Source: Bacteroidales bacterium UBA1176 (GTDB lineage Bacteria; Bacteroidota; Bacteroidia; Bacteroidales; WCHB1-69). From it: a stretch of 47,694 bases of DNA. Positions 41,466-47,694 of the stretch are shown in pieces. The notes under the pieces were generated by a model. The model ran no database searches. It saw only the letters and a program-made list of their open reading frames with translations, and was not told the origin of the DNA. The stretch lies in the NCBI GenBank assembly GCA_002311645.1, contig DBYW01000038.1, forward strand, positions 5,549-53,242, written 5' to 3'. The translations under genes and the position numbers were made by a program. The first letter of the stretch is position 1. Every line of letters begins with the position of its first letter.

Positions 41466-42491
41466 ATGACCGATATCCGTACCCTCACATACGAAGAATT
41501 GGAACAATTTTTGTTCTCGATCCAAGAAAAGAAATTCAGAGCCAAGCAAATCTGGACGTGGCTTTGGCAACGGGGCGTCGGCTCTTTTGAGGAGATGACG
41601 GACCTCTCGTTGGCATTGCGCTCAAAACTGCAGGAGCATTTTGCTTTTGCACGCACCGTGATTGAGCAGGAGGTGCAAAGCCGCGACAAGACGGCAAAGT
41701 TCGCCCTCAAACTTCACGACGGCCTCTTGATAGAGGGTGTGCTCATCCCTTCCGGTGACCGCGTCACGGCATGCGTCTCCTCACAGGTGGGCTGTCCTCT
41801 GCATTGCGCTTTCTGCGCCACGGGCACGATGGGCTTCACCCGGAACTTGCATTATGCTGAGATTGTGGACGAATACGTGCTGATGAACGCGCGTGCGAAA
41901 GAGTTGTACGGCAACAATATCACCAATATTGTTTTCATGGGTATGGGCGAGCCGTTGCTCAATTTCGCCAATGTGATGACGGCTATCGGCAAGCTGACCG
42001 ACCCCAAAGGCTTCGGTTTGTCCCCCACGCGCATCACACTCTCTACGGCAGGAGTGATCAAGGGTATCAAGAATTTGGCTGACAGAAACTTCCCCTGTGG
42101 TTTGGCCATTTCGCTGCACAGCGCGGATCCCGCGGTCAGAGAGGTTCTCATGCCTGTCACGGAACACAACACGCTCCACGACCTGCAGGCCGCCTTGCTC
42201 TATTATCACCAAAAGACGGGGCAACGCATCACTTTCGAGTATTTGTTACTCAGCAAGGTTAACGACTCCTTGCAGGCCGCCGAGAAATTAGCGCGTTATT
42301 GTCGACCCTTCCCTGTGAAAATCAATATCATAGAGTATAACGAGACAGAGGACGGCATTTATCACCGCTCTTATCCCAACCAGCGTGAAGAGTTTATCCA
42401 ATACCTGAAGGACCACAATATGGTGGTCAACGTGCGCCAGAGCAAGGGACAGGATATAGCTGCCGCCTGCGGGCAATTGGTGAAACGATAA
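41466..42491 (+). CDS. rlmN: Dual-specificity 23S rRNA/tRNA adenine-C2 methyltransferase
   Basis: A 341-residue radical SAM enzyme methylating C2 of A2503 in 23S rRNA and A37 in some tRNAs. The [4Fe-4S] cluster motif is CPLHCAFC (Cys110, Cys114, Cys117). The two additional catalytic cysteines are present: Cys103 (seven residues before the cluster, CVSSQVGC) and Cys335 (DIAAACGQL). Other family features are FMGMGEPLLN and ITLSTAGV. The family length is normal. Expression with the kinase-RapZ fusion is suggested by the 5-base gap. Confidence 0.94.
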   Translation: MTDIRTLTYEELEQFLFSIQEKKFRAKQIWTWLWQRGVGSFEEMTDLSLALRSKLQEHFAFARTVIEQEVQSRDKTAKFALKLHDGLLIEGVLIPSGDRVTACVSSQVGCPLHCAFCATGTMGFTRNLHYAEIVDEYVLMNARAKELYGNNITNIVFMGMGEPLLNFANVMTAIGKLTDPKGFGLSPTRITLSTAGVIKGIKNLADRNFPCGLAISLHSADPAVREVLMPVTEHNTLHDLQAALLYYHQKTGQRITFEYLLLSKVNDSLQAAEKLARYCRPFPVKINIIEYNETEDGIYHRSYPNQREEFIQYLKDHNMVVNVRQSKGQDIAAACGQLVKR

Positions 42492-42524
42492 AGGTCAACA
42501 TTGCCCAAATGGATACGGTTTGCG

Positions 42525-42556
42525 TTGAGCCCACATGAGTTTTTTTTGTACTTTTG
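42525..42556 (+). promoter_or_regulatory. Promoter with TTG and TACTTTTG elements for rpe
   Basis: TTG (42525-42527), 21-base spacer, TACTTTTG (42549-42556). It lies 24 bases before the ATG at 42581 and cuts off the longer frame from 42554. Confidence 0.65.
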
Positions 42557-42580
42557 CCGTCTCTTTATAATATTTATAGT

Positions 42581-43231
42581 ATGAAACCAATTATTGCTCC
42601 GTCTCTGCTGTCTGCCGATTTTGGCAATTTGGAAAGAGATGTGCAGATGTTGAATCGTTCGCAAGCCGACTGGATTCATCTTGACATCATGGATGGTGTT
42701 TTCGTGCCCAATATTTCCTTTGGGATGCCTGTCATCAAAAGAGTCCGCCAGCTCTCCGAAAAGCCGTTGGATGTACACTTGATGATTGTGCAGCCGGAGC
42801 GCTATATCCACACCTTCAGAGAGATGGGTGCCGACTTGCTCACGGTCCACTGGGAGGCCAGCACTCATCTGCACCGCACCATCAGCCAGATCAAAGAAGA
42901 GGATATGCTTGCGGGTGTGGCTCTCAATCCCCACACTCCTGTGGCAGGATTGGAGGACATCATCAATGATGTGAACCTCGTGCTCATCATGTCAGTGAAT
43001 CCCGGTTTTGGAGGCCAGAAATTTATCGAGCGTTCACTCCATAAAATCAGTGAGTTGCGCGAAATGATCAAGCGCAATAAGTCGGAGGCCCTCATCGAAG
43101 TGGATGGGGGTGTGTGCCGCGACAACATCGCCGCCATTGTCAAGGCTGGTGCCGATGCCGTGGTGGCTGGTAACGCCGTTTTCAAGAGTGAAGATCCGGA
43201 AGCTGCTATTCAGAGTCTTAAACAAGTTTAA
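42581..43231 (+). CDS. rpe: Ribulose-phosphate 3-epimerase
   Basis: A 216-residue TIM-barrel enzyme of the pentose phosphate pathway interconverting ribulose 5-phosphate and xylulose 5-phosphate. Motifs: IIAPSLLSADF (3-13), HLDIMDGVFVPNISFG (metal-binding His/Asp), VHLMI, VNPGFGGQKFI (about 140-150) and IEVDGGV (C-terminal metal Asp). The start at 42581 is set by the family N terminus (MKPIIAPSLL). A 13-bp inverted repeat follows the stop. Confidence 0.95.
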   Translation: MKPIIAPSLLSADFGNLERDVQMLNRSQADWIHLDIMDGVFVPNISFGMPVIKRVRQLSEKPLDVHLMIVQPERYIHTFREMGADLLTVHWEASTHLHRTISQIKEEDMLAGVALNPHTPVAGLEDIINDVNLVLIMSVNPGFGGQKFIERSLHKISELREMIKRNKSEALIEVDGGVCRDNIAAIVKAGADAVVAGNAVFKSEDPEAAIQSLKQV

Positions 43232-43232
43232 A

Positions 43233-43280
43233 GTTTCAAGTTTCAAGTTTAACACACACATGAAACATGAAACTTGAAAC
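43233..43280. repeat. 13-bp perfect inverted repeat after rpe
   Basis: GTTTCAAGTTTCA (43233-43245) is inverted at 43268-43280 (TGAAACTTGAAAC), loop 22 bases. The arms are built from overlapping direct copies of 'GTTTCAA'. No T-run follows, so it is a weak terminator at best; similar simple-word clusters occur at 41-130 and 22590-22650. Confidence 0.55.
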
Positions 43281-43364
43281 CCGAAACAGAAAGAACCCTT
43301 GCCCAGCAATATCGTTCAAAGGGATTTTTTTGTTTGCGAAAATCAAGTATCAAAACCTAAAATA

Positions 43365-43991
43365 ATGAAAAAACTATTCTCTCTTTTCTTGCTGATTATC
43401 ATAACTGTCGGGCTGTTTGCCCAAACGGTGACCTATCAGGATCTTGTTGACCAGAAATCGGCCAAAGAGCTGACCGGACGGACGGGTGGTGACGACATCT
43501 CCGTATACGTCGCCTCCAATGGGGCGACCTACACCAAAGGATCCACCATCACTTACGGTTATCCTACCAATGGGAAATACTATGTTTACTTCAAGGATGT
43601 GACGGGCAGTGTGCTCGGTTCGTTGGCAGATGACGAGAATAAAAATGTTTCCACCGTTGCCGCCAACCGGGAGGTATATGAGCGCGTGGAGAACCGCGCC
43701 GGCGGTGTGGCCACCATCAAAAGAATCCAATGCGTGCCCGTGGACCCCTTTAACCGGAAAACCTGCGGATGCAAAATCTATCTGGTTCTTAACCGCGGCG
43801 GACTGGCCTGTACCAATTTCGAAGAGGCACTGGCCACCCACGAGATTGTCACCAAGGCCGACCCCTCCGATACCGCTTCCGAAGCCGCCCTCGAGGAACT
43901 GAAGAAATGGAAAGAGAAATTAGACCTCCAGATCATCACCCAGGAAGAGTATGACGCCAAAAAGGCCGAACTGATGAAATTAATCAAATAA
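43365..43991 (+). CDS. Secreted protein with C-terminal SHOCT-like segment
   Basis: A 208-residue protein with a signal peptide (about 1-20, ending VGLFAQ). The middle is beta-rich and unrecognised. The last 33 or so residues (ELKKWKEKLDLQIITQEEYDAK to the end) match the SHOCT short C-terminal motif, a helical hairpin of unknown role. An alternative, longer frame from 43299 lacks a signal sequence at its N terminus and was not chosen. It lies 4 bases before the sugar transporter gene. Function unknown. Confidence 0.75.
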   Translation: MKKLFSLFLLIIITVGLFAQTVTYQDLVDQKSAKELTGRTGGDDISVYVASNGATYTKGSTITYGYPTNGKYYVYFKDVTGSVLGSLADDENKNVSTVAANREVYERVENRAGGVATIKRIQCVPVDPFNRKTCGCKIYLVLNRGGLACTNFEEALATHEIVTKADPSDTASEAALEELKKWKEKLDLQIITQEEYDAKKAELMKLIK

Positions 43992-43995
43992 TCCC

Positions 43996-45258
43996 ATGAA
44001 TATGGAAACATCCAATAAAAAGACCGCCTACAGCATGTTTATCATCGGAGCCCTGTTCTTCGTGTTCGGCTTCGTGACATGGATCAACAATATTCTGATT
44101 CCTTATATGACTGCCGCCTGCGAGCTTACCACGCAGGTGCAAGGCTATTTGGTGACCTTCGCCTTCTATATTGCCTATTTTGTGATGTCGATACCCTCCT
44201 CCTACGTGTTGAAAAAAACCGGCTATGGCAACGGGATGGCGTTGGGCCTGATCATCATGGCCATCGGTTGCGTGATGTTCGTGCCCGGCGCGATGACGCG
44301 CAGCTACCCCCTTTTCCTGTTGGGCCTGTTCTTGCAAGGCAGCGGACTCTCGTTGTTGCAAACAGCCAGCAATCCCTACGTCACCGTGCTGGGTCCTGTG
44401 GAATCGGCCGCCCGCCGTATGAGCATTATGGGCGTCTGCAACAAACTCGCCGGAATGATTGGCATTCTGATGCTTTACAAGGCGCTGTTTTCCGGAAAAG
44501 AGCACCTGTTTGAGCAGATCGGTGTCACCCCGGACGGTCCGGAAAAGGAGGCTCTGCTTCAGCAACTCTCCAACGGCGTCATCCTGCCTTATCTCATTAT
44601 GACCGCGGTACTGATTGCGCTGGTGATATTTGTGAAGCTGGCACGTCTTCCCGAAATCCAACTCGAAGAGAGCCAGAAAGGGGAGAAGAAGAGCAGCATC
44701 TTTGACTATCCCTATCTTTGGCTGGGCATTCTCGCCATATTCTTCTATGTGGGTGCCGAGGTTATCGCCATCGACACGCTGATACCGTACGGCAACTACT
44801 ACAATATTCCTACCGATGTTTCCCACTACTTTGGCGTGTATGCCCTTATCGCGCTGCTGATTGGCTATTTTTGCGGCATCATCTTTGTGCCGAAGTTCAT
44901 CTCCCAGCGCAATGCGCTCATCATACAACTCTGCTTGTCGGTGTTGTTGGTCATTGTGGCCTTGTGTACCACTGGCATTTTCTCCATCGCGGCCATCATC
45001 TGCCTGAGCTTCGCGCACGCCATCATGTGGCCCGCCATCTGGCCGCTCTCCATCCACGATTTGGGCGATCACACCGAATTCGGCTCGGCCCTGCTGATTA
45101 TGGCCATTGCCGGCGGTGCCGTGATGCCTCTGATTTATGGCAAGATTGCCGATGCTGCCAACCGGCATGTGGCCTACGCGATCCTCTTTGTGAGCTACGC
45201 CTACATCCTTTTCTTTGCCACCGTGGGTTGCAAAATCACCAAGAAAAAAGAGGAGTAA
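43996..45258 (+). CDS. FucP/GluP-family MFS sugar transporter
   Basis: A 420-residue inner-membrane protein with about 12 predicted helices. The N-terminal pattern (FFVFGFVTWINNILIPYM) and GLSLLQTASNPYVTVLGP are hallmarks of the fucose/glucose-galactose:H+ symporter family (FucP, GluP). The central loop lies at about residues 220-235 (EESQKGEKKSS). The sugar cannot be told from the sequence. It is followed by the threonine aldolase gene after 3 bases; a functional relation is not apparent. Confidence 0.9.
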   Translation: MNMETSNKKTAYSMFIIGALFFVFGFVTWINNILIPYMTAACELTTQVQGYLVTFAFYIAYFVMSIPSSYVLKKTGYGNGMALGLIIMAIGCVMFVPGAMTRSYPLFLLGLFLQGSGLSLLQTASNPYVTVLGPVESAARRMSIMGVCNKLAGMIGILMLYKALFSGKEHLFEQIGVTPDGPEKEALLQQLSNGVILPYLIMTAVLIALVIFVKLARLPEIQLEESQKGEKKSSIFDYPYLWLGILAIFFYVGAEVIAIDTLIPYGNYYNIPTDVSHYFGVYALIALLIGYFCGIIFVPKFISQRNALIIQLCLSVLLVIVALCTTGIFSIAAIICLSFAHAIMWPAIWPLSIHDLGDHTEFGSALLIMAIAGGAVMPLIYGKIADAANRHVAYAILFVSYAYILFFATVGCKITKKKEE

Positions 45259-45261
45259 GCT

Positions 45262-46287
45262 ATGCGCAGTTTCGGAAGCGACAACCATTCGGGAATCCAT
45301 CCCGCCATATTGAGAGCTATCGAGGCGGCCAACGCCGACCATCAGATTGCCTACGGTGACGACATCTACACGGCGCGCGCCAAGCAGCTGATCAAGCAGC
45401 ACTTCGGCGAAAACGCCGAGCCCTATTTCGTCTTCAACGGCACGGGGGCCAACATCGTGGCCCTGAGTGCCTGTGTGCAGTCGTTCCACTCCATCCTGTG
45501 TGCCAAGACCGCCCACATTGCCGTGGACGAGTGCGGCGCGCCCGAGTTTATGACAGGGGCCGCCCTGCGCGAAATCGAGACCCCCGACGGCAAGCTGACG
45601 CCGGAGCTCATCGCCCCGCGCCTCATCAACTGGGGGTTCGAGCACCATTCGCAGCCCAAGGCGGTCTATATCTCCCAATGCACAGAGTTGGGCACGGTCT
45701 ATACCTGTGAGGAAATCAAGGCCATTGCCGACTATATCCACCAGTATGGGATGTACCTGCATCTGGACGGGGCGCGTCTTGCCAACGCCGCCGTCGCCTT
45801 GGGCAAGAGTTTCAAGGAGATGACGGTCGATTGCGGGGTGGATATCCTCAGCTTCGGCGGCACCAAGAACGGGCTGCTGATGTGCGAGGCGGTCATTGCC
45901 TTCCGCCCCGAGCTGGCCGAGAATCTGAAATACATCCGCAAGCAGCGCGCCCAGCTCTACTCCAAGATGCGCTATGTGGGCTGCCAGCTGATACCCTATC
46001 TGGAAGAGGGCATCTGGCGGGAGAACGCCGCCCACGCCAACGCGATGGCAAAACTGTTGCGCCAGGGCATCGTGGAGGCCGGCTACAACACCTTCACCCA
46101 AAGCACCGACGCCAACATTCTGCTTCTCAAGTTGCCGAAAAATCTCATCGACAAACTGTTGGAGAAATACTTCTTCTACATTTGGGATGAAAACGAGAAT
46201 GAAATCCGCTTGGTGACCAGCTGGGACACCACGGAGGAGGATGTACGCGCCTTTGTGGAGGATGTGAAGAGGTTGAGTGTCGAGTGA
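45262..46287 (+). CDS. ltaE: Low-specificity L-threonine aldolase
   Basis: A 341-residue PLP enzyme that splits L-threonine or allo-threonine to glycine and acetaldehyde. The fold type I sequence MRSFGSDNHSGIHPAILRAI begins it, NGTGANIVAL binds the cofactor phosphate, HLDGARLANA includes the ring-stacking Asp/Arg, and the Schiff-base Lys202 sits in SFGGTKNG. Local sequence is more GC-rich than its neighbours. It is the last gene of the SHOCT-transporter-aldolase unit. Confidence 0.92.
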   Translation: MRSFGSDNHSGIHPAILRAIEAANADHQIAYGDDIYTARAKQLIKQHFGENAEPYFVFNGTGANIVALSACVQSFHSILCAKTAHIAVDECGAPEFMTGAALREIETPDGKLTPELIAPRLINWGFEHHSQPKAVYISQCTELGTVYTCEEIKAIADYIHQYGMYLHLDGARLANAAVALGKSFKEMTVDCGVDILSFGGTKNGLLMCEAVIAFRPELAENLKYIRKQRAQLYSKMRYVGCQLIPYLEEGIWRENAAHANAMAKLLRQGIVEAGYNTFTQSTDANILLLKLPKNLIDKLLEKYFFYIWDENENEIRLVTSWDTTEEDVRAFVEDVKRLSVE

Positions 46288-46328
46288 CAGGCGGGTACGG
46301 CGGTACCGACAACACTACCTGTCCGAAT

Positions 46329-46531
46329 CTAAAGGATGCACAATAAGGCAATCGCCACGGCTCCGACAAAGTAGCTGAAGGCGTTGGCTATGAGTGTGGC
46401 ATTCAGGGTTTTCTTCAACGGATATTTTTTCTGAAGAAAAGATGATTCATCAGCAGTTCAAGCAGGACGGAAAGAATCAGAGCGGCGAAATAGTAAACAA
46501 TCAGAAACAGCAAAATTTTGCGTCTTTGCAT
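46329..46531 (-). pseudogene. Frameshifted small two-helix membrane protein gene
   Basis: The 291 bases between ltaE and the MNT gene contain a minus-strand frame from ATG 46531 to a stop at 46415: MQRRKILLFLIVYYFAALIL then a second hydrophobic stretch ending NHLFFRKN. After a run of six A (46425-46430) another frame continues with YPLKKTLNATLIANAFSYFV and GAVAIALLCIL to a stop at 46329. One added A would join both into about 67 residues with two to three membrane helices. It is read as a gene inactivated by a homopolymer frameshift, or as a sequencing error there. No family was recognised. Confidence 0.45.
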
Positions 46532-46550
46532 TTTGCGTGAAAAAAAAATG

Positions 46551-46558
46551 TATTTTTG
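46551..46558 (+). promoter_or_regulatory. Bacteroidetes -7 promoter element TATTTTTG
   Basis: Lies 20 bases before the ATG at 46579; a TTG at 46526-46528 gives a 22-base spacing. The same element precedes the other MNT gene at 26030-26037. Confidence 0.6.
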
Positions 46559-46578
46559 CCCTTAAAAAGACAAAAATT

Positions 46579-46866
46579 ATGGATAGCAAAATGATAGAGA
46601 CCATCCGCGAGTATTTCAAGACCCAGCCGGTATTGAAGGCCTGGATCTTCGGCTCGTATGCACGTGGAGAGGAGACTCCCGAAAGCGATGTGGATATCTT
46701 GGTGGATTTGGATTATTCCAAGCCTGTCGGGCTGGAGTTTGTTCAAATGCAACTGGACTTGCAGGCTCTTTTGCAAAAATCCATCGATCTTGTTTCCTCT
46801 CGTGGTATGTCAAAATACATTAAACCCTACGTTGATTCCGAAAAACTGTTACTCTATGAATGCTAA
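46579..46866 (+). CDS. MNT-family nucleotidyltransferase antitoxin (MntA-like), second copy
   Basis: A 95-residue minimal nucleotidyltransferase with intact GS-x10-DxD (Gly25-Ser26, Asp37 and Asp39; GSYARGEETPESDVD) and a following SIDLV acid. It is a paralogue of the gene at 26061 (both contain EYFKT-PVLKAW and ARGEET), diverging in the C-terminal half, so not a recent duplicate. The start at 46579 was preferred to 46537 because the promoter element lies between. Its stop overlaps the start of a HEPN remnant by 11 bases. Confidence 0.88.
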   Translation: MDSKMIETIREYFKTQPVLKAWIFGSYARGEETPESDVDILVDLDYSKPVGLEFVQMQLDLQALLQKSIDLVSSRGMSKYIKPYVDSEKLLLYEC

Positions 46867-46903
46867 GATATCAGACTATGTAAGAGTGATGCACATTTAT
46901 TAA
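46856..46903 (+). pseudogene. N-terminal stub of a HEPN toxin gene
   Basis: A 15-codon frame, MNAKISDYVRVMHIY, then a stop. This is the typical opening of a HepT/DUF86-type HEPN protein downstream of MNT genes, but the catalytic RxxxxH part is absent between here and secA (46991). It is read as a toxin gene truncated after its first helix; a leftover overlapping start with no function is the alternative. Confidence 0.65.
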
Positions 46904-46957
46904 TGCGAGACCCATCCTGCGTCTCAATTCCGCCGTTCCGTTTTGGCACAATTTTTG

Positions 46958-46965
46958 TATCTTTG
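46958..46965 (+). promoter_or_regulatory. Bacteroidetes -7 promoter element TATCTTTG for secA
   Basis: Lies 25 bases before the secA ATG, preceded by a T-run. Confidence 0.6.
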
Positions 46966-46990
46966 CCGTTTTTAAAAACGAACACTTTCT

Positions 46991-47694
46991 ATGGCAAATT
47001 TTCTGACAAAACTGTTCGGCACCAAGGCCGACCGTGATATGAAAGAGGTGCAGCCCTTGCTCCGCAAGACGCTGGAAACTTACGAGAAAATCAAAGACCT
47101 TCCCTTGGACGAACTACGGCACAAGACCGTCGAGTTCCGTCAGGCCATCCGCGAAGCCACGGCAGTGGAAGAGGATCGTTTGACGGAGATTCGTGAATAT
47201 CTTGACGCCAACTACGACCTCCCCATTGAAGAGAAACAGGAACTCTACAAAGAGGTTGAAAAGTTGGAGGACAAGGTCTATAAGACCACCCAGGATGTTT
47301 TGGAGCAGATCCTGCCGGAGGCTTTCTCCGTGATGAAGGAGACAGCGCGTCGGTTCAAGGAGAACGAGATTCTGGAGGTGACGGCTACCGATATGGACCG
47401 CGACCTGGCGGCCACGCACGACGGCATAGAGATTGAGGGTGACAAGTGCTATTACCGCAACACCTGGTCCGCAGGCGGCAACATGATTACCTGGGACATG
47501 TGCCATTACGATGTGCAGCTCATCGGTGGCATGGTGCTGCATGCCGGCAAGATCGCCGAGATGGCCACGGGTGAAGGTAAAACCCTCGTGGCAACATTGC
47601 CCGTCTATCTCAACGCACTTCCTGGCAAAGGCGTCCACGTGGTCACCGTCAATGACTACTTGGCCAAGCGTGACTCCGAGTGGATGGGCCGCCT
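46991..47694 (+). CDS. secA: Preprotein translocase ATPase SecA (5' part, cut by window end)
   Basis: The first 234 codons of SecA, the motor that pushes preproteins through SecYEG. It starts MANFLTKLFGTKADRDMKE and shows VLHAGKIAEM then Walker A MATGEGKT (191-198) and VVTVNDYLAKRDSEWMG. An extra acidic/Lys-rich helical stretch (about 62-110) lies in NBD1 before the canonical region, as in Bacteroidetes SecA proteins, which are longer than E. coli SecA. The remaining part, including NBD2, is outside the window. Confidence 0.95.
   Translation, partial: MANFLTKLFGTKADRDMKEVQPLLRKTLETYEKIKDLPLDELRHKTVEFRQAIREATAVEEDRLTEIREYLDANYDLPIEEKQELYKEVEKLEDKVYKTTQDVLEQILPEAFSVMKETARRFKENEILEVTATDMDRDLAATHDGIEIEGDKCYYRNTWSAGGNMITWDMCHYDVQLIGGMVLHAGKIAEMATGEGKTLVATLPVYLNALPGKGVHVVTVNDYLAKRDSEWMGR

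Noticed and set aside
43984..46101. Minus-strand open frame of 705 codons opposite the sugar transporter and threonine aldolase genes
   Set aside because: Both plus-strand genes carry clear family motifs; the antisense product is His/Gly/Asp-rich without domains, as expected from GC-rich codon bias.

Overview
The window looks like a chromosomal segment from a member of the Bacteroidales, roughly 50% GC. The evidence: a C10 peptidase with a C-terminal type IX secretion (T9SS) sorting domain; a large surface protein with a Fibrobacter-succinogenes-major-paralogous domain (FSMPD); GSCFA, DUF4340 and PepSY-like families; Bacteroidetes-type promoters (TAnnTTTG, often only a few to some tens of bases before the start codon); and almost no Shine-Dalgarno sites. 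The genus cannot be told from this sequence. No rRNA, tRNA, CRISPR array or intact insertion sequence was seen.

Layout. 1-565: the terminator of a gene left of the window and a hairpin-rich, probably non-coding repeat element. 566-3836 (+): a fused two-domain oligopeptide-type ABC ATPase, a MauE/DoxX-thioredoxin membrane protein and an overlapping TetR-type regulator. 13529-3847 (-): a five-gene run with a PepSY-like secreted protein, PrmA, a 1494-residue beta-rich secreted protein, a DAHP synthase/chorismate mutase fusion and a CtpA-type protease. 13658-18482 (+): a promoter, a stub of an M20 peptidase, then mntP, coaX, an outer-membrane beta-barrel, a TPR protein and lptC, tightly packed. 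21168-18494 (-): a DUF4340 protein, ribD and yigZ. 21262-25892 (+): a TolC/MacA/MacB-type tripartite efflux operon split into four genes.

26030-31392 is the most accessory-like part: a MNT nucleotidyltransferase antitoxin whose HEPN toxin has lost its middle, a long hairpin, and a 1500-residue surface protein with tandem 285-bp FN3 repeats and a T9SS-like domain near its N terminus instead of its C terminus. 31451-37470: rubredoxin (-), a UvrD/PcrA helicase with a GSCFA protein, then queA-purM. 37604-39889: a secreted C10 cysteine protease closed by a strong terminator. 40027-43231: an aminoglycoside-phosphotransferase-like/RapZ-C fusion, rlmN and rpe. 43365-46287: a SHOCT-tailed secreted protein, a FucP-type sugar transporter and threonine aldolase. 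46329-46903: a frameshifted small membrane gene (-) and a second MNT gene whose HEPN partner is cut to 15 codons. secA starts at 46991 and runs off the right edge.

Most of the window is housekeeping and envelope biology. The points most worth a second look are the two independent MNT antitoxin genes that each keep a promoter and catalytic motif beside a broken HEPN toxin, the displaced T9SS-like domain with its recently duplicated repeats, the M20 stub at the head of the lptC operon, and the structured intergenic elements. No clearly new multi-gene system could be demonstrated from sequence alone.
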